41,002 nucleotides of DNA from NCBI GenBank assembly GCA_028287445.1, contig JAQBPQ010000144.1:1-41002 (forward strand), given 5' to 3'. Positions within the stretch are counted from its first letter, which is position 1. Each line of letters starts with the position of its first letter. The DNA comes from Cohnella sp. (lineage in GTDB: Bacteria; Bacillota; Bacilli; Paenibacillales; Paenibacillaceae). Below, piece by piece: positions 18,974 to 27,933 of the stretch. The position numbers were made by a program, and so were the translations under genes. A model generated the notes under the pieces. It ran no database searches, was not told the origin of the DNA, and was given only the letters and a program-made list of their open reading frames with translations.

Positions 18974-19059
18974 GCTTTTTATAAGGCGTCGGTCCCGTGA
19001 AAAGGAAACCGGGCGATCCATCGTTTCGGGTGGACCGGGTATTGGCGTTAATTAGTAGA

Positions 19060-19088
19060 TTGTGCGACTTGTCCGCGGAACGTATAAT
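19060..19088 (+). promoter_or_regulatory. Probable sigmaA promoter for the DUF4321-maf-radC unit
   Basis: TTGTGC (19060-19065) and consensus TATAAT (19083-19088) with a 17-bp spacer, about 40 nt before the small membrane gene. Confidence 0.65.
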
Positions 19089-19128
19089 GAATAAACGGGT
19101 GTCAAAAAATGGTGGGAGACGAGGAATC

Positions 19129-19371
19129 ATGAAGAAAAACGGCTGGATTCTTGTCTTGTTCGTCATATTGGGACTGGTGGCGGGATCATTGGCCGCTCGG
19201 GCGCTTAAGGACGTTCAGGGGATTTCCTTTTTGACTCGTCCAACGTCGCTTTCCTGGTCTCCGGCCGCCGATTTGGCTGTCATCCGCTACGATCTCAAGC
19301 TGCACGTCGACCTGACTTTGCTGAGTATCGTCGGCGCTGCGGCCGCCATTTGGCTTTATCGCCGAATGTAA
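19129..19371 (+). CDS. Small DUF4321-like membrane protein
   Basis: 80 aa with two hydrophobic helices (residues ~5-27, WILVLFVILGLVAGSLAA, and ~59-77, LTLLSIVGAAAAIWLY) separated by a short soluble segment. It resembles the DUF4321 family that sits before maf in several spore formers; function unknown. The track ORF begins at 18997 upstream of the promoter; ATG 19129 with GACGAGGAA before it is the plausible start. The next gene, maf, begins 28 nt later. Confidence 0.75.
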   Translation: MKKNGWILVLFVILGLVAGSLAARALKDVQGISFLTRPTSLSWSPAADLAVIRYDLKLHVDLTLLSIVGAAAAIWLYRRM

Positions 19372-19399
19372 AATGACCTTCGAAAGGAAGACGTTTCTC

Positions 19400-20005
19400 A
19401 TGTTACCTACGATGCGCCCAACTCTGATTTTGGCTTCGACCTCACCGCGCAGGCAAGAATTGATTACCACTTTGGGTCTTCCTGTTATGGTGCGTCCAAG
19501 CCATGCGGACGAGAATACGCCGGCCGACTGGCTGCCGGAGCGAATTGTCGAAGAGTTGGCGAATCGTAAGGCAAGGGTCGTATGGGAAACGGTTCGAGGC
19601 ACGATGAGAACACCGGCGGTTGTCGTCGGAAGCGACACGATCGTGGCATTGGACGGCCAAATTATGGGCAAGCCTAAAGACCCGGAGGACGCCGTCGACA
19701 TGCTGAGCCGTTTGGCCGGACGTACGCATGAAGTGTTTACAGGCGTCTGCTGCATCGGTCTTCTGGATGGGCAGACGGTCACGTCCCATCGGGTAACCAA
19801 AGTGCGAATACGGGAGTTAACTCCCGATCAAATCCGGCGGTATGTCAAAACCGGAGAGCCCATGGACAAAGCGGGCGCATACGGCGTTCAGGGTATTGGA
19901 GCGCTTTTGGTGGATTCGCTGGAAGGCTGCTATTTCAACGTTGTAGGACTGCCGTTGTCTTTGCTGGCCGTTCAACTGGAACGTTTCGGGGTTTCTCTGC
20001 CCTGA
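19400..20005 (+). CDS. maf: Maf family nucleoside triphosphate pyrophosphatase
   Basis: 201 aa house-cleaning enzyme of the Maf/YhdE family (dTTP/UTP pyrophosphatase type). N-terminal LILASTSPRRQELI, VVGSDTIVALDGQIMGKP, RLAGRTHEVFTGVC and AGAYGVQGIGALLVDSLEG, in the order of the family. AAAGGAAG lies 9 nt before ATG 19400, so the track start at 19373 is rejected. In B. subtilis Maf overproduction inhibits septation, which fits its location among shape and division genes. Confidence 0.93.
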   Translation: MLPTMRPTLILASTSPRRQELITTLGLPVMVRPSHADENTPADWLPERIVEELANRKARVVWETVRGTMRTPAVVVGSDTIVALDGQIMGKPKDPEDAVDMLSRLAGRTHEVFTGVCCIGLLDGQTVTSHRVTKVRIRELTPDQIRRYVKTGEPMDKAGAYGVQGIGALLVDSLEGCYFNVVGLPLSLLAVQLERFGVSLP

Positions 20006-20064
20006 CGGAAATCGACAAGCCAAATCCGCAGCCGACGCGGACTGTCGAAAGAAGGAAGTTAAGG

Positions 20065-20754
20065 TTGGAAAACCATGCTTATCGACTCCGCGACTTGCCG
20101 GAAGAAGAACGGCCAAGAGAAAGAATGGTGCGGCTCGGCCCAGAAGCGCTCAGCCATGCGGAACTTCTGGCAATTTTGCTGCGAACCGGCAGCAGACGGG
20201 AATCCGCCATCCATTTGGCTCATCGCATTTTGCAAGACTGCGGAGGACTTCGCCGGTTTGCGGAACGCAGTTGGGACGAGTTGACGCATATTCCCGGTGT
20301 CGGCCCGATCAAGGCGCTTGAGCTGCAGGCATCGCTGGAACTGGGACGCCGTGTGGTGCGCTCACGCCTGCCGGAAGCTGTGGCGGTGGCGAGACCGCAA
20401 GATGCGGCGGATTTGCTCATGGAAGAACTTCGCCATCTGCGGGAGGAGCATTTTGTCGTTCTTTTTCTGAATACCAAAAACCGGGTCATCGGCCGTCAGA
20501 CACTGTCGATCGGTAGTCTTAACGCATCCGTCGTACATCCGCGGGAAGTGTTTCGGGCCGCCATCCGTAGAAGCAGCGCGTCCATTCTGTGCGCTCACAA
20601 CCATCCGAGCGGGGATCCGACGCCGAGCCCGGAAGATTTGCAACTGACCCGCAGGCTTGCGGAAGCCGGGGAACTGGTCGGAATCGAACTGTTGGATCAT
20701 ATTGTCATCGGGGATAACCGCTTTATCAGTTTGAAGGAACTAGGCTGCTTGTAA
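20065..20754 (+). CDS. radC: RadC family JAB-domain protein
   Basis: 229 aa. An N-terminal helix-hairpin-helix-like part ([39 protein letters not shown]) and a C-terminal JAB/MPN domain with the metal motif [14 protein letters not shown]. Once thought to act in recombinational repair; its biochemical role is unsettled. TTG start with GAAGGAAG 7 nt upstream. Located between maf and mreB as in B. subtilis (ysxA). Confidence 0.92.
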   Translation: MENHAYRLRDLPEEERPRERMVRLGPEALSHAELLAILLRTGSRRESAIHLAHRILQDCGGLRRFAERSWDELTHIPGVGPIKALELQASLELGRRVVRSRLPEAVAVARPQDAADLLMEELRHLREEHFVVLFLNTKNRVIGRQTLSIGSLNASVVHPREVFRAAIRRSSASILCAHNHPSGDPTPSPEDLQLTRRLAEAGELVGIELLDHIVIGDNRFISLKELGCL

Positions 20755-20760
20755 TATAAT
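20731..20760 (+). promoter_or_regulatory. Possible promoter for mreB inside the end of radC
   Basis: TTGAAG (20731-20736) and TATAAT (20755-20760) with an 18-bp spacer, overlapping the radC stop and 35 nt before mreB. Confidence 0.5.
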
Positions 20761-20794
20761 AATAAGGATTGTCTATACCAGGAGGTACCGGGAT

Positions 20795-21829
20795 ATGTTT
20801 GGAGGATTTACGCGCGATTTGGGGATTGACCTCGGAACCGCCAACACACTTGTTTATGTCAAAGGAAGAGGAATTGTCGTCAGAGAACCGTCGGTGGTGG
20901 CCTTGCGTACCGATACCAAGAAAATCGAAGCCGTCGGCGGTGACGCCAAGAAAATGATCGGGCGTACACCCGGCAACATTGTGGCCATCCGCCCAATGAA
21001 AGACGGAGTGATCGCGGACTTCGAGACCACCGCGATCATGATCAAATATTTCATCCGCCGCGCTCAGAAGGAGCGCTCCATGTTTCCGCGCCATCCGAAC
21101 GTGATGGTATGCGTACCTTCGGGTATTACAGCCGTGGAGAAGCGCGCAGTAGAGGACGCCACCAAACAAGCCGGTGCCCGGGAAGCTTTCACAATCGAAG
21201 AACCGTTCGCAGCCGCGATCGGCGCCGATTTGCCGGTGTGGGAACCGACCGGCAGCATGGTGGTCGACATCGGCGGCGGAACGACCGAAGTGGCTGTCAT
21301 TTCGCTGGGCGGCATCGTCACGAGCCGTTCGATCCGGATTGCCGGCGACGAAATGGACGAATCGGTCATTCAATACATCAAACGCTTATACAACCTGATG
21401 ATCGGCGAACGGACTGCGGAGCAGTTGAAAATGGAAATCGGATCGGCCATGCCGCTGGATAAGATGGAATCAATCGAAATCCGCGGCCGCGATCTGGTAA
21501 CGGGACTGCCCAAGACGCTCGCGATCACGTCCGATGAGGTCGCCGAGGCGCTGTCCGATACCGTGAATGCCATCATCGACGCCGTCAAGGTCACGTTGGA
21601 GAAATGTCCTCCCGAGCTGTCGTCCGACATTATGGACCGGGGCATCGTACTTACGGGCGGCGGAGCGCTTCTTCGCAATCTGGATAAAATGCTCGCCCGT
21701 GAAACCGGAATGCCGGTAATCGTGGCTGAAAACCCGCTGGACTGCGTGGCGATCGGCACGGGACGCGCGCTTGAGAATATCCATCTGTTCAAATCCAAAG
21801 GCGGATCGAGGTCGAAGTCCGGACGCTGA
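20795..21829 (+). CDS. mreB: Rod shape-determining actin homologue MreB
   Basis: 344 aa. Actin-fold ATPase that forms membrane-bound filaments guiding lateral wall synthesis. Phosphate 1 motif [13 protein letters not shown], the connecting region [15 protein letters not shown], phosphate 2 [18 protein letters not shown], and adenosine motif [22 protein letters not shown] precedes ATG 20795. The mreBCD order and the tight following min genes are the standard arrangement. Confidence 0.97.
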   Translation: MFGGFTRDLGIDLGTANTLVYVKGRGIVVREPSVVALRTDTKKIEAVGGDAKKMIGRTPGNIVAIRPMKDGVIADFETTAIMIKYFIRRAQKERSMFPRHPNVMVCVPSGITAVEKRAVEDATKQAGAREAFTIEEPFAAAIGADLPVWEPTGSMVVDIGGGTTEVAVISLGGIVTSRSIRIAGDEMDESVIQYIKRLYNLMIGERTAEQLKMEIGSAMPLDKMESIEIRGRDLVTGLPKTLAITSDEVAEALSDTVNAIIDAVKVTLEKCPPELSSDIMDRGIVLTGGGALLRNLDKMLARETGMPVIVAENPLDCVAIGTGRALENIHLFKSKGGSRSKSGR

Positions 21830-21879
21830 TCGCACCTCTTACGGGCCGGGAAGGCAGGTGAGCCGAAATTTTTAGATTG

Positions 21880-22734
21880 ATGCGCAACAAACGGCTTTTC
21901 ATCCTGATGATCGGACTGATCGTATTTATCGCCGTCATGGGATTTACGCTTGGACGGACCCGGCTGACTTGGCCGGAGAAGTTCATGAACGACGCCGTTG
22001 GAACGGTGCAGGGAGCGTTGTACCGGCCGGTCGGGGCGGTTGCCGATTTTCTCGGCGACCTCGGCCGGCTTTCCGACGTCTACAACGAAAATCAACAACT
22101 CCGTCAGACGGTAGCCAGGTACGCCCAAGATCAACTGAAGTACAATTTTATCGAAGCCGAAAACGAACGCCTCAAAAACGCCCTTCAATTTACGGAAAAT
22201 CAAAAGCAGTTATATCATTATCGGTACTTAATCGCGCAAGTAATCGGCAGCAGCTCCAATCCGTTTGACCAGACGATCAAGATCAACCTCGGCTCCCGCG
22301 ACGGGATCAAGTCCCAGATGGCGGTGACGACTACCGACGGTTTGATCGGCTTGATCAGCCATGTGTCGGAGTTTACTTCAACGGTGGAACCGATCACCCA
22401 ACTGTCACCGGAGTCGCCGCAAGGGGTGCAGGTGGCGGCTACCATTTTCGGCAAAGAATCGTCCTCATTCGGAATTATCGATTCGTTCGACGAACAAACC
22501 GGTATGCTCCAGATGTCCAAGATCGACGAGAACGATAAAATGGTCAAGGGCGACAAGGTCATTACTTCCGGTCTCGGGAACGTGTTTCCGAGGGGGATCA
22601 TGATCGGAACCGTGGAGAACCGGCAGGTCGGAGATTTCGGCCTCACGCAGAAAGCCTCGGTTCGGCCTGCGGCTAATTTCGATCACATTCGTGAAGTGTT
22701 CGTGGTTATCACTCCGGGAATGGACGGACCGTGA
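21880..22734 (+). CDS. mreC: Rod shape-determining protein MreC
   Basis: 284 aa bitopic protein: short N-terminus, transmembrane helix at about 6-27 (FILMIGLIVFIAVMGFTL), a coiled coil (YNENQQLRQTVARYAQDQLKYNFIEAENERL region) and the periplasm-side beta-domain (VIGSSSNPFDQTIKINLGSRDGI, VITSGLGNVFPRGIMIGTV). It links MreB to the wall synthases. TTG 21877 and ATG 21880 are adjacent codons; the nearest ribosome site AGGTGA is 15-18 nt away, unusually far. I choose the ATG. Overlaps mreD by GTGA. Confidence 0.93.
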   Translation: MRNKRLFILMIGLIVFIAVMGFTLGRTRLTWPEKFMNDAVGTVQGALYRPVGAVADFLGDLGRLSDVYNENQQLRQTVARYAQDQLKYNFIEAENERLKNALQFTENQKQLYHYRYLIAQVIGSSSNPFDQTIKINLGSRDGIKSQMAVTTTDGLIGLISHVSEFTSTVEPITQLSPESPQGVQVAATIFGKESSSFGIIDSFDEQTGMLQMSKIDENDKMVKGDKVITSGLGNVFPRGIMIGTVENRQVGDFGLTQKASVRPAANFDHIREVFVVITPGMDGP

Positions 22735-23261
22735 TCATGAAAATGAACCGTGCCGTGTTAGCGGGCATCGTACTGCTGCTGATCGAAAACGGGGTGGTAC
22801 CCTGGCTGGTGCCTGCCGCATGGAGCGATCGGCTGGTTCCGCACCTGACCTTCATTCTAACCCTGTATGTGGCCTGCTTTGCAGGCAGGCATAGAGCTTT
22901 CCTGTTCGGTCTCGGTTTCGGGCTGCTGGGTGATTTACTTTATTACGGAAATCTGATCGGGCCCTACGGTTTTGGGATGGGGCTGATCGGCTATACAGCC
23001 GGCTTGGCGTTTGAACGGAGCATTCCCACCCTTGCAGCCGTGATCGGACTAACGGCTATAGGAGGCTTAGCGCTCAACACAATCGTGTATTTGATTTACC
23101 GGCTGTTCCGGTTAACGCAATGGTCTTACGGATTTGCTTTTTACTGGTATATGGTGCCGAGTTTGCTCCTGGAAATTCTCGCCGCACTTGTCCTCTACTT
23201 GCCTGTCCGGCGTTTTTTATTCCGACAATCGGCGTCCTCCGGAGAGGAACCGCGGGTGTGA
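22731..23261 (+). CDS. mreD: Rod shape-determining protein MreD
   Basis: 176 aa integral membrane protein with about five hydrophobic segments (AVLAGIVLLLIENGVVPWL, FILTLYVACFAGR, FLFGLGFGLLGDLLYYGNLIG, LLLEILAALVLYLPV). GTG 22731 overlaps the mreC stop; ATG 22737 is an equal alternative, and no good ribosome site decides. Part of the elongation complex with MreB, MreC and RodA. Confidence 0.88.
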   Translation: MIMKMNRAVLAGIVLLLIENGVVPWLVPAAWSDRLVPHLTFILTLYVACFAGRHRAFLFGLGFGLLGDLLYYGNLIGPYGFGMGLIGYTAGLAFERSIPTLAAVIGLTAIGGLALNTIVYLIYRLFRLTQWSYGFAFYWYMVPSLLLEILAALVLYLPVRRFLFRQSASSGEEPRV

Positions 23262-23333
23262 CGGGATCTTTCGCTGGAGGCAGGAGTTCTGCTTCGATTG
23301 GCAGAATTCTCATACAAGGGAGGAGCGGACAAC

Positions 23334-23990
23334 ATGGCCGGGAAATCACCCATTATCATCAAGGGCGTTAAAGAAGGTCTGATCTTTCTCTTGGACGACC
23401 AGTGCGACTTCGTTACGCTGCTAGACGACCTGAACGCCAAGCTGGACAAGCATGAACAACAATTTACCGGACCGATCGTGCATGTTTTCCTGAAGCTTGG
23501 ATCCCGCCAGTTGGAGGATGAGGACAAGGAGCGGCTGCGTGCGGTCATTAAAAGACAGGGCAATCTGCTCGTACAATCGATTGAGAGCGATCCACTGCCT
23601 CCGGATGCTGACGCCAAACCGGCACTTTATACGATGACGGGTATCGTCCGGTCCGGCCAAACAGTCGAGTATACCGGGAACTTGGTGCTGCTCGGCGACG
23701 TGAATCCGGGCGGCACGCTGCGTTGCACCGGAGATATTTACGTGCTGGGTGCTATGAGAGGAATGGCGCACGCCGGTTCCGCGGGAGACGATCACGCGAT
23801 AATCGCGGCTTCGCTCATGACGCCGACTCAACTGCGGATCGCCGATGTCATCAGCCGTCCGCCGGACGAATGGGCTTCCGGCGATCCCTGGATGGAATAT
23901 GCATTCTTACGCGACGGCACGATGGCCATCGACAAAATGGCGAGTCTCGGCCGCCATCGCAAGGAAGTCATGCAGTTCAAAGGAGTGTAA
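23334..23990 (+). CDS. minC: Septum site-determining protein MinC
   Basis: 218 aa FtsZ assembly inhibitor. The N-terminal domain (IIIKGVKEGLIFLLDDQCDF) is followed by the beta-helix C-terminal domain (GQTVEYTGNLVLLGDVNPGGTLRCTGDIYVLGAMRGMAHAG), which binds MinD. AGGGAGGAG is about 9 nt before ATG 23334; the longer track ORF has no ribosome site. Next gene minD starts 3 nt after the stop. No minE is present, as expected for a DivIVA/MinJ-type system. Confidence 0.93.
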   Translation: MAGKSPIIIKGVKEGLIFLLDDQCDFVTLLDDLNAKLDKHEQQFTGPIVHVFLKLGSRQLEDEDKERLRAVIKRQGNLLVQSIESDPLPPDADAKPALYTMTGIVRSGQTVEYTGNLVLLGDVNPGGTLRCTGDIYVLGAMRGMAHAGSAGDDHAIIAASLMTPTQLRIADVISRPPDEWASGDPWMEYAFLRDGTMAIDKMASLGRHRKEVMQFKGV

Positions 23991-23993
23991 ATC

Positions 23994-24788
23994 ATGGGAG
24001 AAGCGATTGTGGTCACATCCGGTAAAGGCGGTGTCGGCAAAACGACAACAACTGCCAATTTGGGAACCGCCTTGGCTTTGATGGGCAAAAAAGTGTGCAT
24101 GGTGGATACCGACATCGGTTTGCGCAATCTGGACGTGGTCATGGGACTTGAAAACCGGATCATCTACGATCTGATTGACGTGGCGGAAGGCCGTTGCCGG
24201 GTGAACCAGGCGCTGGTCAAGGACAAACGGTTCGACGAACTGTATATGCTTCCCGCAGCCCAAACCAAAGATAAAAACGACATTTCTCCGGAACAGGTCC
24301 GCCAAATTATCGAGAGCCTGAAACCGGATTTCGACTATGTTATTATCGACTGCCCCGCCGGTATCGAGCAAGGTTTCCGCAACGCGGTGGCCGGAGCCGA
24401 TCAGGCGATCATCGTCACCACACCGGAGAATGCAGCCGTACGAGATGCCGACCGGGTCATCGGGCTTTTGGAAAAATCCAAAATGGCCGCACCGAAGCTG
24501 GTCATCAACCGGATACGCCCAAACCTTCTCAAGAGCGGCGATATGCTGGAAATCGATGATATTTGTCAAGTGTTGGCCATTGACTTGATCGGGATCGTGC
24601 CGGACGACGAACTGGTGATCAAAGCAGCCAACCAAGGTGAGCCGACGGTGATGAACCTGGATTCCCGGGCTGCCATCGCTTATCGCAATATCGCCCGCCG
24701 GATTCTCGGCGAGACCGTTCCTCTGATGCAATTGGATGAGAAGACCGGGATGTTCCGCCGGGTCAAGAAGTTTTTGGGAATGGGATGA
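23994..24788 (+). CDS. minD: Septum site-determining ATPase MinD
   Basis: 264 aa ParA-family ATPase that recruits MinC to the membrane. Deviant Walker A motif SGKGGVGKTTTTANLG, DTDIGLRNLDVVMGLENR, and YVIIDCPAGIEQGFRNA. The C-terminal tail MFRRVKKFLGMG is a short amphipathic membrane-targeting helix. Ribosome site GGAG lies in the minC end. Conserved length. Confidence 0.97.
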   Translation: MGEAIVVTSGKGGVGKTTTTANLGTALALMGKKVCMVDTDIGLRNLDVVMGLENRIIYDLIDVAEGRCRVNQALVKDKRFDELYMLPAAQTKDKNDISPEQVRQIIESLKPDFDYVIIDCPAGIEQGFRNAVAGADQAIIVTTPENAAVRDADRVIGLLEKSKMAAPKLVINRIRPNLLKSGDMLEIDDICQVLAIDLIGIVPDDELVIKAANQGEPTVMNLDSRAAIAYRNIARRILGETVPLMQLDEKTGMFRRVKKFLGMG

Positions 24789-24795
24789 TTCAAGC

Positions 24796-25944
24796 TTGCT
24801 GAACCGAGTCAAAAAAATCGACTGGATAATACTTCTCATCCTGGCCGGTATGATGTGCTTCAGCGCATTGCTCGTTCGAAGCGCGACGTACGGCGATCCG
24901 CGGTATCATCTCTACGACGTCAAGACACTTATTTATTATTCAGTCGGATTTGTTGTGATCATACTCATGACGATGTTCGACTACCGGTTGCTGCTCAAAA
25001 CCTGGTATGTCTGGTACGCGATCGGTCTTATCCTCCTTGTCCTCGTCTTTAAATTTGCACCGCTCATAAACGGGGCGAGAAGCTGGTTCATACTGCCGGG
25101 AGGATTTCAATTCCAGCCGGCCGAGTTTATGAAGGTGTTTATGATATTGGCCATTGCGGCCATCATGGGACGACGACAGGGCGACCCGCTGCGTATGCGC
25201 ACCGATGTGTCGTTGGTGGCCGCCGCAGCACTTGTGCCGTTCGTTCTCGTTATGGCACAGCCTGATTTGGGCAACGCGGTGATTTACATCTTTATTACAC
25301 TCGGCATGCTGTGGATCGGCAATGTCAGATACTCCTACGTCATGATCGGGTTGGTAGCCGTTCTCGGCGGGTTGTTTTTGTTCGTGACCCTGTTCAATAC
25401 CTACAACACCCAAATACACGACTATCTGGAGGCCAAACACAAGGTCCACTGGTATCAAAGGATTAATACCTACATTCATCCCGAACAGGCGTCTGCCGAT
25501 GATCGAAGACAGTCCGAATACGCCAGAATTGCCGTCGGCTCAGGCGGGCTGGCCGGAGACGGGTACATGCAGGGTGAATCCAAGAAGCGCAAAATGATTC
25601 CCTATATGTATTCCGATTCCATCTTCGTCGTCGTCGGTGAGGAGTTCGGCTTCCAAGGAGCCGCGCTGCTGCTTCTGTTATACTTTCTCTTTATCTACCG
25701 GATGATCATTATTGCCTATCAATGCTACGATTTGCGGGGTTCCTTCATTATTATCGGCATTGCCACAATGCTCGTGTTCCAGATCTTCGAGAACATCGGA
25801 ATGATGATCGGCATGATGCCGATTACCGGCATCACGCTTCCATTCATCAGTTATGGCGGAACTTCTCTCCTGCTCAACATGGCATCCATCGGCATCATAT
25901 TCAGTATTCGCGCCCATCAGGACAAATCTGAAATAGACACTTAA
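24796..25944 (+). CDS. rodA: RodA/FtsW-type SEDS peptidoglycan glycosyltransferase
   Basis: 382 aa polytopic SEDS protein with about ten membrane helices. Motifs: GARSWFILPGGFQFQPAEFMK, AQPDLGNAVIYIF, RQSEYARIAVGSGGLAGDGY, DSIFVVVGEEFGFQGA and GITLPFISYGGTSLLLNMASIG. SEDS proteins polymerise glycan strands with a class B PBP partner; the neighbourhood (mreBCD, minCD) favours RodA over FtsW. TTG 24796 is chosen because GGGATGA precedes it by about 8 nt; the track start at 24736 runs back into minD. In B. subtilis no SEDS gene sits between minD and spoIVFA. Confidence 0.9.
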   Translation: MLNRVKKIDWIILLILAGMMCFSALLVRSATYGDPRYHLYDVKTLIYYSVGFVVIILMTMFDYRLLLKTWYVWYAIGLILLVLVFKFAPLINGARSWFILPGGFQFQPAEFMKVFMILAIAAIMGRRQGDPLRMRTDVSLVAAAALVPFVLVMAQPDLGNAVIYIFITLGMLWIGNVRYSYVMIGLVAVLGGLFLFVTLFNTYNTQIHDYLEAKHKVHWYQRINTYIHPEQASADDRRQSEYARIAVGSGGLAGDGYMQGESKKRKMIPYMYSDSIFVVVGEEFGFQGAALLLLLYFLFIYRMIIIAYQCYDLRGSFIIIGIATMLVFQIFENIGMMIGMMPITGITLPFISYGGTSLLLNMASIGIIFSIRAHQDKSEIDT

Positions 25945-25974
25945 CGACGCCCACGCTCAGCGGTGCGTCGTTTT
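25943..25974 (+). terminator. Intrinsic terminator after rodA
   Basis: AACGACGC / GCGTCGTT stem overlapping the stop codon, followed by TTTT. Ends the mre-min-rodA transcript. Confidence 0.7.
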
Positions 25975-26041
25975 ACTTATTCTAATCCTTTCTCGTCTGC
26001 CATAGGCTGTTATAGACAAGTGGACAAGGGAGGTCTTGGCC

Positions 26042-27007
26042 ATGCTCATCCGCGATAATGTACGTCGTCGAAGGCAGGAACGGATCGAGAAGCTGTTAGG
26101 GCAGTTGCCGGACATACGGGAACATCATGAATTGTCCCGGTTTGATCTGTCGCTCGACACCTCGGACGAATCATCGCCGCGGGATCATAAAGGGTCAGAA
26201 GTACTGCAAATTCCAGGCTCATTGACCGAACAAGTTCCCGAATCCGAACCCGAACCCGATCCCGAAAAATGGTGGAAAGAACATGAGCGGCGGCGGCGTG
26301 CAGAGGCACCGAACTGGACAGGAATGGGCAAATTGGCGCCGGTACGGACGTCACCGCCTCGACAGTCCGTTTCTCAGAGAAACGACGGTTCTTCTTTTGG
26401 TCGAAGTTTTGCTCTCCGGCTAGCTGCCGCAGCAGTCGTATTCGGTATGGCTTGGGGCTGGTTTGTATCTGGACTGCCTGGAGGCCGAGAGGCCAGAACG
26501 TGGACAATCCAAGCCGTGACCAAGGACATGGATTTCCATTCCGTGGAGGTGTGGTACGAGCAGAAGTTCGGCGGATCACCTGCTTTTTTGCCGATTTTCC
26601 GCAGCAGTGGAGACACCCGGGCGGTTTCCGGGGTATGGGACCGGCAGCTGGCGGTACTCCCTGTGGAAGGGCGAATCGTCCAAACGTTCGCCCAGGACGG
26701 AAGCGGCGTTCGCATTGCGGCATCGGGGGGGAGCGGGGTGAAGGCCGTGTATGCGGGGCGCATCCTTCAAGTGGCGACGGAAGCAGACGGCAAGTCGACG
26801 GTTTTGGTTCAGCACGCCGGCCAAATCGTTACGGTGTACGGAAACTTGGAGTCTCCAACCATTAAGGCGGGAGATTGGGTGGAAGCTGGACAGCGGCTGG
26901 GCAGCATTCCCGCCCCGCTGGACGCCGGAGGCGAAAGCCTGCTTCGGTTCGCCGTGAAGAAAAACGGCAAAACGCTGGATCCGGCGGAAGTGGTGCCGTT
27001 TGATTAA
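26042..27007 (+). CDS. spoIVFA: Stage IV sporulation protein FA-like, degenerate LytM/M23 domain
   Basis: 321 aa: cytoplasmic basic/acidic N-terminus, one membrane helix at ~124-145 (FALRLAAAAVVFGMAWGWFVSG), then a C-terminal LytM-fold domain (VQTFAQDGSGVRIAASGG, VTVYGNLESPTIKAGDWVEAGQRLGSI, LLRFAVKKNGKTLDP). The metal ligands of active M23 peptidases are lost: the HxxxD site reads GVRIAASG and the HxH site reads LLRFAV. In B. subtilis SpoIVFA holds and inhibits the SpoIVFB protease with BofA. ATG 26042 is placed 7 nt after AAGGGAGGT; TTG 26036 would be too close. Overlaps spoIVFB by 8 nt. Confidence 0.88.
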   Translation: MLIRDNVRRRRQERIEKLLGQLPDIREHHELSRFDLSLDTSDESSPRDHKGSEVLQIPGSLTEQVPESEPEPDPEKWWKEHERRRRAEAPNWTGMGKLAPVRTSPPRQSVSQRNDGSSFGRSFALRLAAAAVVFGMAWGWFVSGLPGGREARTWTIQAVTKDMDFHSVEVWYEQKFGGSPAFLPIFRSSGDTRAVSGVWDRQLAVLPVEGRIVQTFAQDGSGVRIAASGGSGVKAVYAGRILQVATEADGKSTVLVQHAGQIVTVYGNLESPTIKAGDWVEAGQRLGSIPAPLDAGGESLLRFAVKKNGKTLDPAEVVPFD

Positions 27008-27875
27008 ATGGCGGGGAATCGCTTTCACTCTTCATCCTTTATTCGTGCTGGTCATGTTGGCATCCGTAGCGGCCGGGAGGTTCCTGGAATTGGCGGCGCT
27101 TTTCGTCATGGTTCTCATTCACGAGCTGGGACATGTCGCCGCTGCGCTGCGATTCGGCTGGACCGTTAAGGAAGTGAGATTGCTCCCGTTCGGAGGCGTC
27201 GTCGAAATCGAGGAAGCGGGCGCACTCCCGGTGCGGGAAGAAATGTGGGTGGCGCTGGCGGGCCCGGTTCAAAACGTGTGGCTCGCGGCAGCCGGCTGGC
27301 TGCTCGGACAAGCCGGATGGGTGGATGGGACTTGGGCGGATCAGTTTGTGCGCGCCAACTTGCTCATTTGCCTTTTTAATTTATTGCCGATCTTGCCGCT
27401 CGACGGGGGAAAGCTGCTGCAGGCGTGGATCAGCCTGCATTTACCGTTCCATCGGGCACTCGTGTGGTGCGCGACGATCAGTATCGTATTTAGTGCCGGG
27501 GTTATTTTGTGTGCGTTCATTCCCTTGTGGAGAGGCGGCCTGTTGGAGCTTAATTTGCTGGTTGTCGGTTTGTTTCTCATTTTCTCCAACTGGATGCACC
27601 GCCGTCACGTTCCTTTTTTGTTCCTGCGGTTTCTCGTTCATCGCGTTCGCCGATCGGAGCTGCATTTGGACCGGGGCACGCTGGCTCGTCCGATTGTCAT
27701 CGGGGAAAACCGCCCGATCGCTTCGGTTGTTCATCTGTTTATGAAAGAAGGTTATCACCTCGTCTATGTGATGAGGAAAGGCCGAATTGTGAAAGTGGTG
27801 CCGGAAGGGACAATTATCGACGGATTTCTGGGACATTTGACAGCGGGACATGCGGACTTGCGATTTTTCATGTAA
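27000..27875 (+). CDS. spoIVFB: Stage IV sporulation protein FB, intramembrane site-2 metalloprotease
   Basis: 291 aa M50 family protease that cleaves pro-sigmaK in the mother cell. Zinc motif HELGH at residues 41-45 within a membrane helix (FVMVLIHELGHVAAAL), third ligand in NLLPILPLDGGK (Asp135), several further hydrophobic helices, and a C-terminal CBS-like part (RPIASVVHLFMKEGYHLVYVMRKGRIVKVVPEG). TTG 27000 overlaps the end of spoIVFA, so the pair is translationally coupled, as expected for the SpoIVFA/FB complex. Confidence 0.94.
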   Translation: MIKWRGIAFTLHPLFVLVMLASVAAGRFLELAALFVMVLIHELGHVAAALRFGWTVKEVRLLPFGGVVEIEEAGALPVREEMWVALAGPVQNVWLAAAGWLLGQAGWVDGTWADQFVRANLLICLFNLLPILPLDGGKLLQAWISLHLPFHRALVWCATISIVFSAGVILCAFIPLWRGGLLELNLLVVGLFLIFSNWMHRRHVPFLFLRFLVHRVRRSELHLDRGTLARPIVIGENRPIASVVHLFMKEGYHLVYVMRKGRIVKVVPEGTIIDGFLGHLTAGHADLRFFM

Positions 27876-27933
27876 AATGACAAGTATAATGAACTCGCCA
27901 TCCTTTCTACAGGGCGAGAACACGGAGGTCGGC

